A stretch of 64,000 nt of DNA. Origin: Rugamonas aquatica. Its GTDB lineage: Bacteria; Pseudomonadota; Gammaproteobacteria; Burkholderiales; Burkholderiaceae_D. The position numbers were made by a program, and so were the translations under genes. Positions within the stretch are counted from its first letter, which is position 1. Every line of letters begins with the position of its first letter. This document shows positions 8,940 to 17,214 of this stretch, piece after piece. The stretch is from assembly GCF_009380215.1 (NCBI RefSeq), contig NZ_WHUG01000001.1, forward strand, positions 434,001-498,000, given 5' to 3'. Below the pieces are notes generated by a model that saw nothing but the letters and a program-made list of their open reading frames with translations, was not told the DNA's origin and searched no databases.

Positions 8940-9167
8940 GATATTGATTCCTTGTTCCGTAGTGCGGACGCCAGTTGACGCGCGCGGCGATGCGGCGCGA
9001 CTGACATGGTCGTCGGCGATGAAAGCGGGCGCGCGGCGCCACGCCGGTTCTATGCGTGTTGGGGTGTTGCTAGCGCGTTGGCTAGACTAATGAGAGGCGA
9101 TGGCGCGCTCCCGCCCCGGCGCTGCCGGAGAGTGAAGGCGCCTGGCGTGCAGGCAGTTGGAAGGACA

Positions 9168-10268
9168 TCAATTGGTGCATATTGTTTGCGTTTCCGATAA
9201 TACGGCAGGTGCAGATACGCTCATTTTAGCACCGATTTCCACCGGCGCGGCGAGTGCGGCCGATTCCCACACCTGCATCAGCTGCGCCGCGACCGACACG
9301 GCGATCACCGCCGGCGCCTTGTCGCGGATGCCGGGCAGGCCGATAGGACAGGTCATGTCGGCCATGCGGGCGGCCGGAATGCCCCGTTCCTGCAGGCGGC
9401 GTTCGAAGGAGACGCGCTTGGTCGCGGAGCCGATCAGGCCAAACCAGGTGAAGTCGGTGCGGCGCAGGATGTGTTCGGACAGTTGCTGGTCCAGTGCATG
9501 GCTGTGCGTCAGCACCAGGAAGGAGGCGCCGGCCGGTGCTTCCTCGACCACCGCTTCCGGCGTGTCGGTCGCTTCGACGCGCACGTTGGCCGGCAGGACC
9601 GACGGGAACATGTCGTCGCGCTCGTCCACCCATACCACCTGGCATGGCAGCTCGGCCAGCGCGCGCACGATGGCCGCGCCCACGTGGCCTGCGCCGAACA
9701 GGTACAGGCGCGGACGGTAGGGCAGGCAGGAGTCGATCAGCCAGCGCTTGCCGTGGTCGTCGATGCGTACCTTGCAGTCGATGCCGGGGCCGGGGCGGGC
9801 CAGCATCGCGGGTCCGGGACCGCTCAGGTGCAGGCCTGCGGCGTCGTAGATGGCGGCCGGTTCGGCGCAGTCCAGCGGCACCAGGCGCCAGCTGTCCTGG
9901 CCTTCGCGCCAGCGGCGGGCCAGTGCGCCGAAATGTTCGCCGGCTTCCGGCATGATGCGCTCGAAAGCCAGGTGCACCACGCCGCCGCAGCATTGGCCCA
10001 GGCTGGGGCCGAGTGGGAAGCGTTCCAGCCTGCGCTCGGCGCGCAGGTCGCCGGGCGGCAATGTGAGCATTTCGCGGGCGATGTCGGTGGCGACCATTTC
10101 AAGGTGGCCGCCGCCGATGGTGTCGAAGGCGTGATACTGGGTGATGAGCATCTTGGCGCCCGGTTCGCGTGGCGCGGAGCCGGCGACCTGCGCCACCGTC
10201 ACCAGCACGCGTGGAACAGCTTTGCTGGCGGCCGCCGTGAGGGCGGTGAGATTGAAAGGAGTGGACAT
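9168..10268 (-). CDS. xdhC: Xanthine dehydrogenase accessory protein XdhC
   Basis: XdhC binds molybdenum cofactor, promotes its sulfuration and inserts it into XdhB; it is not part of the mature enzyme. The 366-residue product has the N-terminal XdhC/CoxI domain (VAQVAGSAPREPGAKML, then TIGGGHLE and LGQCCGG, with the paired cysteines seen in the family) and a C-terminal Rossmann-like domain (YLFGAGHVGAAIVRALA; GLIGSATKR). I start at the ATG two bases after the xdhB stop; the open frame extends upstream only into xdhB. A tail of about 30 residues extends past the usual end. It is the third gene of the xdhA-xdhB-xdhC operon. Confidence 0.94.
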   Translation of the reverse strand: MSTPFNLTALTAAASKAVPRVLVTVAQVAGSAPREPGAKMLITQYHAFDTIGGGHLEMVATDIAREMLTLPPGDLRAERRLERFPLGPSLGQCCGGVVHLAFERIMPEAGEHFGALARRWREGQDSWRLVPLDCAEPAAIYDAAGLHLSGPGPAMLARPGPGIDCKVRIDDHGKRWLIDSCLPYRPRLYLFGAGHVGAAIVRALAELPCQVVWVDERDDMFPSVLPANVRVEATDTPEAVVEEAPAGASFLVLTHSHALDQQLSEHILRRTDFTWFGLIGSATKRVSFERRLQERGIPAARMADMTCPIGLPGIRDKAPAVIAVSVAAQLMQVWESAALAAPVEIGAKMSVSAPAVLSETQTICTN

Positions 10269-10270
10269 GA

Positions 10271-12658
10271 TTAGTTCGCCGCTTCCGCCGTATCCTGTAC
10301 CGCAGCGCGTTCCTGCACCGCGCCGATGGCGTTGAGAATAGCCTCGCTGGTGGCCGGAGCGCGCAACGGTGGATTGAAGCGGTGGCCGCCGACGCTGGAG
10401 CAGGCGTCGCGGATCGCCAGGAACACCGAGAACGGCAGCAGCAGCGGCGGTTCGCCAACGGCCTTGGAGCGGTGGATGCTGTCCATGACGTTGCGGTTCT
10501 TGAACAGGCGAACGTTGAAATTCTCCGGACAATCCGAGACGCCGGGAATCTTGTACGTGGATGGCGCGTGCGTCATCAGCTTGCCCGCCGGGTTCCACCA
10601 CAGTTCCTCGGTGGTCAGCCAGCCCATGCCTTGTATGAAAGCGCCTTCGACCTGGCCGACGTCGATGGCCGGGTTCAGCGAATTGCCGGCGTCGTACAGC
10701 GCGTCGGCTTGCAGCAGCTTCCATTCGCCGGTCAGCGTATCGACCACCACTTCCGACACCGAGGCGCCGTAGGCATAGTAGGAGAACGGATTGCCGCTCA
10801 TGGTTTTCGGATCCCAGTGCAGGCCAGGCGTGGCGTAGAAGCCGTCGGACCACAACTGGATGCGCGCCATGTAGGCCTTCTGCACCAGCTCCGCGAACGG
10901 AATCGCCTGATCGCCGACGTGGACGAAGTTGGCCTCGAAGCGCACGGTGGCCGGATCGCCGTCGTGGCGCTTGGCGGCGAATTCGGCCAGGCGCTTGCGG
11001 ATGGTGTTGGCCGCGTCCTGCGCCGCTTTGCCGTTCAAGTCCGCACCGGTGGATGCGGCGGTGGCCGACGTGTTGGCGACCTTGCTGGTGTCGGTGGCGG
11101 TGGCGCGCACCATGGCCAGGTCGATGCCCAGTTCATGTGCGACCACCTGGCATACCTTGGTGTTGATGCCCTGGCCCATTTCGGTGCCGCCGTGGTTGAC
11201 CAGCACAGAGCCGTCCGTGTAGATGTGCACCAGCGCGCCCGCCTGGTTGAAGTGCGTGACGTTGAAGGCGATGCCGAATTTTACAGGCGTCAGCGCCAGG
11301 CCGCGCTTGAGTACCCGGCTGCTGGCGTTGAAGGCGTTGATCTCTTCGCGGCGCTTGCGGTAGCTGCTTTCTGCTTCCAGTTGCGCGACCAGGTCGTGAA
11401 TGACGTTGTCGACCACCTTCTGGTTGTACTGGGTGACGTTGCGGCCTTCCTCGTCGTTGCGGCCGTAGAAGTTGATCTTGCGGACGTCCAGCGCATCCAT
11501 GCCCAGGTTGCGGGCGATTTCATCGACGATGTATTCGATGGCGATCGCGCCCTGCGGACCGCCGAAGCCACGGAAGGCGGTGTTCGACTGGGTGTTGGTC
11601 TTGCCCGCCATGGCGCGGATGTCGACATCGCCCAGGTAGTAGGCATTGTCGAAGTGGCAGACAGCTCGCGTGGCGACCGGTGCCGACAGGTCGGCCGAGA
11701 AGCCGGCGCGCGAAACCATATCCACCTTGGCGGCGATGATGCGGCCGTCGTCGCCGTAGCCCATTTCGTACTCGTAGTAGAAGCAGTGGCGTTTGCCCGT
11801 TACCATCATGTCGTCGTCGCGGTCGGCGCGCAGCTTGACGGGACGGCGCAGGTGCGCGGCCGAGATGGCGGCGCAAGCGGCCCACAGAGCTGACTGCGAT
11901 TCCTTGCCGCCGAAGCCACCGCCCATGCGGCGGCATTCAACCACGATGTCGTGCGAATGGCGGTGCAGGGCGTGTGCGACCACGTGCTGCATTTCGGTAG
12001 GGTGCTGGGTCGAGCAGTAGATCAGCATGCCTTTGCCTTCCTTGGGGATGGCATACGAGATCTGGCCTTCCAGGTAGAACTGCTCCTGGCCGCCTACATG
12101 CAGCGAGCCTTGCAGCTTGTGCGGGGAGCGTTCGAACGCCGCCTGCGCATCGCCTCGCGCCAGGTGCATCGGCGGCACGACGAAGGACTTGGCGTCGCGT
12201 GCTGCCTGCGGCGTCAGGATGGCCGGCAGCTCTTCATATTCGATGACCGCCTTCTTCACGGCGCGACGGGCGTTGTCGTGCGAGGTCGCCACCACGATGA
12301 AGATCGGCTGGCCGACGTATTCCACCAGGCCTTCCGACAGAATCGGATCGTCGTGGATGATGGGACCGCAGTCGTTGGTGCCGGGGATGTCCCTGTGGGT
12401 GTACACGGCCACCACGCCCGGCATGGCTTTGACGGCGTCGAAATTCATCGACAGGATGTTGGCGTGCGCCTTGGACGAGATGCCCAGCGCGGCGTGCAGC
12501 GTGCCGGCGGCTTCGGGGATGTCGTCGGTGTAGGTGGCCTCGCCGAGGACGTGCAGCACCGCCGATTCGTGCGGATGCGACTGGCCGACTTCGGCCCACG
12601 CCATCGGCACTGCGGGCGTGGCGGGCTGCGTCAGGAATGCTTCGGATTTGCTGTTCAT
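10271..12658 (-). CDS. xdhB: Xanthine dehydrogenase, molybdopterin-binding subunit
   Basis: This 795-residue subunit carries the molybdenum cofactor and the active site that hydroxylates hypoxanthine and xanthine to urate. Visible elements are the GEATYTDDIPE opening of the a/b hammerhead domain, RMGGGFGGKE, TAFRGFGGPQG, GGTEMGQGINTKV, and KAVGEPPLLL, whose Glu is the catalytic base of the family. The start ATG overlaps the xdhA stop region by four bases (12655-12658), giving translational coupling. An open frame continues upstream but lies within xdhA in another frame, so it is not used. Confidence 0.96.
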   Translation of the reverse strand: MNSKSEAFLTQPATPAVPMAWAEVGQSHPHESAVLHVLGEATYTDDIPEAAGTLHAALGISSKAHANILSMNFDAVKAMPGVVAVYTHRDIPGTNDCGPIIHDDPILSEGLVEYVGQPIFIVVATSHDNARRAVKKAVIEYEELPAILTPQAARDAKSFVVPPMHLARGDAQAAFERSPHKLQGSLHVGGQEQFYLEGQISYAIPKEGKGMLIYCSTQHPTEMQHVVAHALHRHSHDIVVECRRMGGGFGGKESQSALWAACAAISAAHLRRPVKLRADRDDDMMVTGKRHCFYYEYEMGYGDDGRIIAAKVDMVSRAGFSADLSAPVATRAVCHFDNAYYLGDVDIRAMAGKTNTQSNTAFRGFGGPQGAIAIEYIVDEIARNLGMDALDVRKINFYGRNDEEGRNVTQYNQKVVDNVIHDLVAQLEAESSYRKRREEINAFNASSRVLKRGLALTPVKFGIAFNVTHFNQAGALVHIYTDGSVLVNHGGTEMGQGINTKVCQVVAHELGIDLAMVRATATDTSKVANTSATAASTGADLNGKAAQDAANTIRKRLAEFAAKRHDGDPATVRFEANFVHVGDQAIPFAELVQKAYMARIQLWSDGFYATPGLHWDPKTMSGNPFSYYAYGASVSEVVVDTLTGEWKLLQADALYDAGNSLNPAIDVGQVEGAFIQGMGWLTTEELWWNPAGKLMTHAPSTYKIPGVSDCPENFNVRLFKNRNVMDSIHRSKAVGEPPLLLPFSVFLAIRDACSSVGGHRFNPPLRAPATSEAILNAIGAVQERAAVQDTAEAAN

Positions 12659-14145
12659 GCTGCGACGGCTCCCTCTGCGTAGTGATAGGCGTTGATCGAT
12701 TGCACCGGCTCGGCGGAATCCGGATTGGTCTCCAGCCAGTAGCGATGCAGCAGGTTCTGCGCGGTCTTCATGCGGTAGGCGGCGGTGGCGCGCATATCGC
12801 TCAGCGGCGTGTAGTCCTTCGCCAGTTCGGCCATCGCCAGCTTCAGCGTGGCTTCGTCCCAGCGTTTGCCATTGACGGCGGCTTCGGCCAACGGCGCGCG
12901 GCGCGAGGTCGCGGCCATGCCACCGTAGGCGATGTGGGCGTCGCTGACCACGCCGTCCTTCAGCGTGAAGGCGAAGGCGGCGCAGACGGCGGAGATGTCC
13001 TGGTCGTAGCGCTTGGCCAGCTTGTAGGTGCGGAAGTGGATGTCCTTGCGCGGCAGCGGAATGCGCACGGCTTCGACGAATTCGCCCGGCTGCCAATCCT
13101 TCTTCATGTAATCGAGGTAGAACTTCTCCAGCAGCATGGAGCGCTGGCCCTTATCGCTGCGGATGACGATTTCCGCGCCCAGCGCGATCATCCATGGCGC
13201 CGAGTCGCCGATCGGCGAACCGTTGGCGACGCTGCCGCCCAGGGTACCGGTGTTGCGGATAGGCTGCGAAGCGAAGCGCTGCCACATCTCATGCAGCTCT
13301 TCCTTGTAGTGCTTGCAGACCGCCTCGTAGGCGTCGTTGAGGGAGACCGCGGCGCCGATGTACAGCATGTCGTCTTCCTCTTCCATGCGGTGCAGCTCCT
13401 GCACCAGGCGCACGTAGATCATGTCGCCCAGGTTGCGCATTTGCTTGGTGACCCACAGGCCGACGTCGGTGGAGCCGGCGACGATGGTGGCGGTGGGTTT
13501 TTCCGCCCGCAGCGCGGCCAGTTCGGCCAGCGTGCGCGGTGCGTAGAAGGTCTGGCCGTCGTGGGTGTAGCTGTACATTTCGGTTCGCTGGATGGATTGC
13601 AGCGAGGCTTTCAGCGCCTCGCGGTCGAAGCCGACGTGCGGCAGCTCGCCCATGCGGCGCGCGGCGTCGATGATGGGGCGATAGCCGGTGCAGCGGCACA
13701 GATTTCCGGACAGGGTTTCGTCGACGGTCTTGCGGCATGGCGGCGTGATCTGGCCGTCCTGCTTCAGGTAAAGGCTCCACAGCGACATCGCGAAGCCCGG
13801 CGTGCAGAAGCCGCATTGCGATCCGTGGCATTCGACCAGCGCTTCCTGCACCGGATGCATCTTGCCGTCGGCCTGTTTGAGGTCTTCGATGGTGAAGACG
13901 GCCTTGCCGTCCAGCGTGGGCACGAACTGGATGCAGGAGTTGACCGACTTCATGGCCACTTCGCCGTCCGGCTGCAGCTCCGCTACCACCACGGTGCAAG
14001 CGCCGCAATCGCCTTCGGCGCAGCCTTCCTTGGTGCCGGTGCAGTGCAGGTCTTCGCGCAGGTGCTGGAGCAGGGTGCGGGTTGGGGCGCCACTTTCAAC
14101 GGAGCGGACTTCGCCGCGATAGAAGAATCGAATTGGTTCAGACAT
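12655..14145 (-). CDS. xdhA: Xanthine dehydrogenase, FAD and iron-sulfur subunit
   Basis: This 496-residue subunit passes electrons from the molybdenum centre to NAD+. Order of domains: plant-type [2Fe-2S] ferredoxin (C42, C47, C50, C71 in GCAEGDCGACT and SCIQF), a second [2Fe-2S] helical domain (C111, C114, C150, C152 in CGFCTPG and CRCTGYRPI), then an FAD-binding domain (IVAGSTDVGLWVTKQ; NTGTLGGSVANGSPIGD) and the CO-dehydrogenase flavoprotein C-terminal domain. All eight cluster cysteines are present. It lies 11 nt downstream of the uraD-allC stop, so it belongs to the same leftward operon. Confidence 0.96.
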   Translation of the reverse strand: MSEPIRFFYRGEVRSVESGAPTRTLLQHLREDLHCTGTKEGCAEGDCGACTVVVAELQPDGEVAMKSVNSCIQFVPTLDGKAVFTIEDLKQADGKMHPVQEALVECHGSQCGFCTPGFAMSLWSLYLKQDGQITPPCRKTVDETLSGNLCRCTGYRPIIDAARRMGELPHVGFDREALKASLQSIQRTEMYSYTHDGQTFYAPRTLAELAALRAEKPTATIVAGSTDVGLWVTKQMRNLGDMIYVRLVQELHRMEEEDDMLYIGAAVSLNDAYEAVCKHYKEELHEMWQRFASQPIRNTGTLGGSVANGSPIGDSAPWMIALGAEIVIRSDKGQRSMLLEKFYLDYMKKDWQPGEFVEAVRIPLPRKDIHFRTYKLAKRYDQDISAVCAAFAFTLKDGVVSDAHIAYGGMAATSRRAPLAEAAVNGKRWDEATLKLAMAELAKDYTPLSDMRATAAYRMKTAQNLLHRYWLETNPDSAEPVQSINAYHYAEGAVAA

Positions 14146-14156
14146 GATTGCTCCGC

Positions 14157-15911
14157 TTACTTGGTTTGGAACTGGCGCAGGAAGTCCAGGAAGATCTGTG
14201 CCGATACTTCGGCGTCGTCCGCCGTCATGGTTTCCAGCGGGTTGTGGCTGATGCCGCCGTTGCCGCAGCGCGTGAACAGCATGGCGACGTCGGTCATGCG
14301 GGCCAGCGCCATGGCGTCGTGGCCGGCGCCCGAGGGCAGTTCGAATACTTCGACGCCGGCGCGCTCGGTGGCCGCGGCAAACTGCTTGACCAGCCACGGC
14401 GCGCAAGGCGCGGCGGGGGCCTGCATGATCTTGGTGATCTTGAGGCCGATCTGGCGGCGCGCACACACGGCTTCGGCCTGATTGAGGATGTCGGTGACGG
14501 CGGCGTCGCGCGTGGCGTCGTCGGCGGCGCGGATGTCCAGCGACAGTTTGCACGCGCCTGGGATCACGTTGACCGAACCTTCCGGCACGTGCAGCTGGCC
14601 GACGGTGCCGACCAGCGAACGTTCGCGGCCGCAGCGGTCTTCCACGTACAGCACGATTTCGGCGGCGGCAGCGGCGGCGTCCTTACGCATGATCATCGGC
14701 GTGGTGCCGGCGTGGCTGGCCAGGCCGGTCAGCTCGACCTGGTAGCGGCAGCTGCCGGCGATGGAGGTGACGACGCCGGTCGGCAGGCCTTTGCCCAGCA
14801 ATACCGGGCCTTGTTCGATATGGACTTCGACGAAGGCCAGCACGTCTTCCGGCTTGCGCGCCACCGAGGCGATCTTGCTGACGTCATGCCCGGCTGCGGT
14901 CAGCGCGTCGCGCATGGTGATGCCTTGGGCGTCGGCCTTGTCCAGCAAGGCCATGTCGAACTGGCCGATGACGGCGTTGGAACCGAGGAAGGTGCTTTGA
15001 TAGCGCACGCCTTCTTCTTCAGAGAAGCCGATGATCTCCAGGTCGAAAGGCAGGCGCTCGCCGCGTTCGTGCAGGTGCTTGACCACGGCGATAGGCAGCA
15101 GGATGCCTTCGCGGCCGTCGTACTTGCCGCCGTTGCGAACGGTGTCGTAGTGGGAGCCGGTCAGCAGTGCCTTGGCACCCGGCTTGTCCGACTTGTAGCG
15201 GCCGACGACGTTGCCGACCGGGTCGATAGCCACTTCCATGCCGGCTTCCTTCATCCACGTCGCCAGTTGGGCGGCGGTTTTGCGATGGGCGTCGGTCATG
15301 TAGGCGCAGGTGAGGTTGTCGGCATCGTCGCTCCAGGCGCCGATGGTTTCCGCCCATTGCATGATGGTGGCGCCGAATTGCAGCTCCACTTGCAGCAGCA
15401 CGCTCAGGCGCATCTCGGCGATGCGGCCGATCTGGCGCAGGCACTCGGCCAGTTCGTCGTCGCGCTGCGAGCGCAGCCGGCGGCTGAAGGCGGCGATGAT
15501 CTCCTGGCGCGACAGGCCGTTGCCGGTCGGGCCTTTGACGGCGAGGATGAAGGGGAAGCCGAACTTGCTGTTGTAGTCGGCGTTGAGCTTGTGCAGCGTC
15601 GCCAGTTCATCGGCGGAGCAGTGGGTCAGGCCGGCCTGCGCCTGTTCGCCGGTCGATTCGGCGGTCAGTTCGCCTGCCAGTGCCGCCTTGCCGGCCAACT
15701 CCGGGTGGGCGCGGACCAGGCCCAGTTGTTCTTCCTCGGTCGCTGCGCGGACCACGCCTTGCAACGCCTGCTTCAGCGCGGAGATGGTGGCGAATGGGCG
15801 CTGCGCGGCGGCGCGCTTCGGTATCCATGGCGAGTGTTCGTAGAGGCCGTGCAGCAGGGCGGTGAATTCTTCGGCGGTGCTGCGGTTCAGGTGATCTAGT
15901 GTGATTGTCAT
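14157..15911 (-). CDS. Fused OHCU decarboxylase (UraD) - allantoate amidohydrolase (AllC)
   Basis: One 584-residue chain contains two purine-pathway enzymes. Residues about 1-175 are an OHCU decarboxylase: the RAHPELAG motif holds the catalytic His69, and FGFPFILAVKG and the E/R-rich C-terminal helix are intact. Residues about 178-584 are an M20-type Zn hydrolase of the allantoate amidohydrolase/ureidopropionase group: TGSHYDTV (H254, D256), GGKYDGREG, the GFSEEEG catalytic and metal glutamates, EVHIEQGP and SGAGHDAMA. It makes S-allantoin from OHCU and degrades allantoate, which leaves out the allantoinase step between them. It is the first gene of the leftward operon with xdhABC. I start at the ATG before TITLDHLN. 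Confidence 0.9.
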   Translation of the reverse strand: MTITLDHLNRSTAEEFTALLHGLYEHSPWIPKRAAAQRPFATISALKQALQGVVRAATEEEQLGLVRAHPELAGKAALAGELTAESTGEQAQAGLTHCSADELATLHKLNADYNSKFGFPFILAVKGPTGNGLSRQEIIAAFSRRLRSQRDDELAECLRQIGRIAEMRLSVLLQVELQFGATIMQWAETIGAWSDDADNLTCAYMTDAHRKTAAQLATWMKEAGMEVAIDPVGNVVGRYKSDKPGAKALLTGSHYDTVRNGGKYDGREGILLPIAVVKHLHERGERLPFDLEIIGFSEEEGVRYQSTFLGSNAVIGQFDMALLDKADAQGITMRDALTAAGHDVSKIASVARKPEDVLAFVEVHIEQGPVLLGKGLPTGVVTSIAGSCRYQVELTGLASHAGTTPMIMRKDAAAAAAEIVLYVEDRCGRERSLVGTVGQLHVPEGSVNVIPGACKLSLDIRAADDATRDAAVTDILNQAEAVCARRQIGLKITKIMQAPAAPCAPWLVKQFAAATERAGVEVFELPSGAGHDAMALARMTDVAMLFTRCGNGGISHNPLETMTADDAEVSAQIFLDFLRQFQTK

Positions 15912-15973
15912 TGTTGTGCAGGCGTAGCCAGTCTCCTCTTGATATAAGGGGAATGATATATGGCGGGGGAGGC

Positions 15974-15998
15974 TGTTATATACGCTCGCGGCCATAAC
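15974..15998. promoter_or_regulatory. GTTATA ... GGCCATAAC half-sites upstream of uraD-allC
   Basis: Upstream of the leftward purine operon, GTTATAT (15975-15981) and GGCCATAAC (15990-15998) form oppositely oriented half-sites. The nine-base GGCCATAAC recurs exactly beyond the ammonia-lyase gene at 20171. The spacing here is wider than at the 20164 site. It is a candidate binding region for the adjacent LysR protein; no promoter hexamers could be fixed. Confidence 0.4.
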
Positions 15999-16028
15999 CG
16001 CATTCAGCGCGGGCTTATGGAGAGTGTT

Positions 16029-16047
16029 GTGGGCGTGCCACGCCCAC
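16029..16047 (-). terminator. Stem-loop just after the LysR stop codon
   Basis: GTGGGCGT-GCC-ACGCCCAC is a perfect eight-base-pair stem with a three-base loop, starting six bases beyond the LysR stop codon when read leftward. No T-run follows, so if it terminates transcription it is not a canonical intrinsic terminator. It may simply separate the LysR message from the uraD promoter region. Confidence 0.4.
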
Positions 16048-16053
16048 GGCGGT

Positions 16054-16992
16054 TTATTTGGCGATGAGGGCCTGGGCGGCTTGCGTGACCTGGTCGCGCA
16101 GCCACTTGTGTTCCGGCGCGTGGTGCACGCGTTCGTGCCACAGCTGGTAGAAGCGCATCGTGGGGAAGCGCACCGGCACGGTGAAGGTCTTGATCGGCAG
16201 GTTGCGCTCATAGAAGCGCAGGTACTGACGCCCCGTGGTGAGCACCATGTCGGTCTGCGTCAGCATGTACGGAATCAGGCTGAAATAGGCCGATTCGACC
16301 ACCACGTTGCGCTGGTAGCCCTGCTGCGCGAGGAAGGTGTCGATCACGCCGTGGAAGCCGGGCAGCGTGGGCGAGGGCGCCACGTGGGGCAGGCTTAGGT
16401 AATCGTCCAGGGTCATGTCGTTGGCGCCGGTGCGCTTGGCATAGGGCGCGTCGGCGCGCATGGCGCAGATGATGGGGTCTTCGAATAGCCGCGACAGGTG
16501 CAGGTGCTCTGGCGGCTGCTCCCAGTTACCGATCAGCAGATCGAGTTCGCCGTCGGACAGCATGCGGATTGCGTCCACCTCCGCGCCCAGGCTATGGATG
16601 ATGACGCGGCTTTTGGGTGATTCGCGTCGCAAGCGCGCCACAACGTTGGGCAAAAATTGAATATCGAGGTAGTCCGGCGCGCCGATGCGGAAGGTGCGGC
16701 CTTCCTCCTTGGAGGCGAACGGCGTTTTGTGCAGGAATAGCTGTCCCACCTCGTCGAGGATGCGTTTGGCCGGCTCCTTCAGGCTCTCGCCGTGCTGGGT
16801 CGGCACCATGCCGCGGCCGCCGCGCACCAGCAGCGGATCGCCTGTGAGCTCGCGCAGTTTTTGCAGCGAGGCTGAGATGGAGGGCTGCGTTTGATCCAGT
16901 TTCATCGCGACGCGCGAAACGTTTTTCTCGCAGAGGAGCATGTACAGAATACGAATGAGATGCAGGTCTAGGTGGTCGGGTAGTTGTGCCAT
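16054..16992 (-). CDS. LysR-family regulator inside the purine-catabolic locus
   Basis: This 312-residue protein has an N-terminal winged helix-turn-helix (NVSRVAMKLDQTQPSISASLQKL, preceded by an LHLIRILYMLL helix) and a NodD-like effector domain (FRIGAPDYLDIQFLPNVV; the DLLIGNWEQPP segment). It lies between the leftward uraD-allC-xdhABC operon and the rightward puuD/ammonia-lyase/permease genes, facing puuD divergently across 222 bp. GTTATAG/CCATAAC elements occur in all three flanking intergenic regions, so it probably regulates the whole cluster in response to a purine intermediate (inference). Confidence 0.9.
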   Translation of the reverse strand: MAQLPDHLDLHLIRILYMLLCEKNVSRVAMKLDQTQPSISASLQKLRELTGDPLLVRGGRGMVPTQHGESLKEPAKRILDEVGQLFLHKTPFASKEEGRTFRIGAPDYLDIQFLPNVVARLRRESPKSRVIIHSLGAEVDAIRMLSDGELDLLIGNWEQPPEHLHLSRLFEDPIICAMRADAPYAKRTGANDMTLDDYLSLPHVAPSPTLPGFHGVIDTFLAQQGYQRNVVVESAYFSLIPYMLTQTDMVLTTGRQYLRFYERNLPIKTFTVPVRFPTMRFYQLWHERVHHAPEHKWLRDQVTQAAQALIAK

Positions 16993-17002
16993 GTTGGTCT
17001 AT

Positions 17003-17046
17003 CTATAACGGTGAGCCTATTTTTAATATACGGCTACTGCCATAAG
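17003..17046. promoter_or_regulatory. CTATAAC ... GCCATAAG elements in the LysR/puuD divergent region
   Basis: CTATAAC (17003-17009) is the reverse complement of the GTTATAG half-site at 20165, and GCCATAAG (17039-17046) is a one-base variant of GCCATAAC. Both sit just upstream of the LysR start, in the 222-bp region shared with puuD. Position suits autoregulation of the LysR gene and activation of puuD. A 60-codon open frame in this gap was judged spurious. Confidence 0.35.
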
Positions 17047-17214
17047 AAAAGCCAGAATTAGTTTTATCGTTCGTTCCACACCATGCGTGATCTGCGCGTG
17101 GTTTTCAATCGGTCGCAGCGGAGCTTTCAACAGTTCGCGGCCAAAAGGGAAATCATCCCAATCGTCTGGAGCGCCCGCGGTGGCAGACGAGCTTAATCCA
17201 ATCATGGGGACAAC

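Noticed and set aside
9172-9190. Sigma-54-like TGG...TTTGC sequence upstream of guaD
   Set aside because: The spacing between the GG and GC dinucleotides is too long for a -24/-12 promoter and the orientation does not face guaD.
12637-15899. Very long open frames on the plus strand opposite xdhA and uraD-allC
   Set aside because: They lie wholly antisense to well-conserved enzymes, have no recognisable domains and are Gly/Ala/Arg/Val-rich, as expected from third-position GC bias.
17023-17205. 60-codon minus-strand open frame in the LysR/puuD gap
   Set aside because: No ribosome-binding site or family resemblance, and it covers the divergent promoter region.
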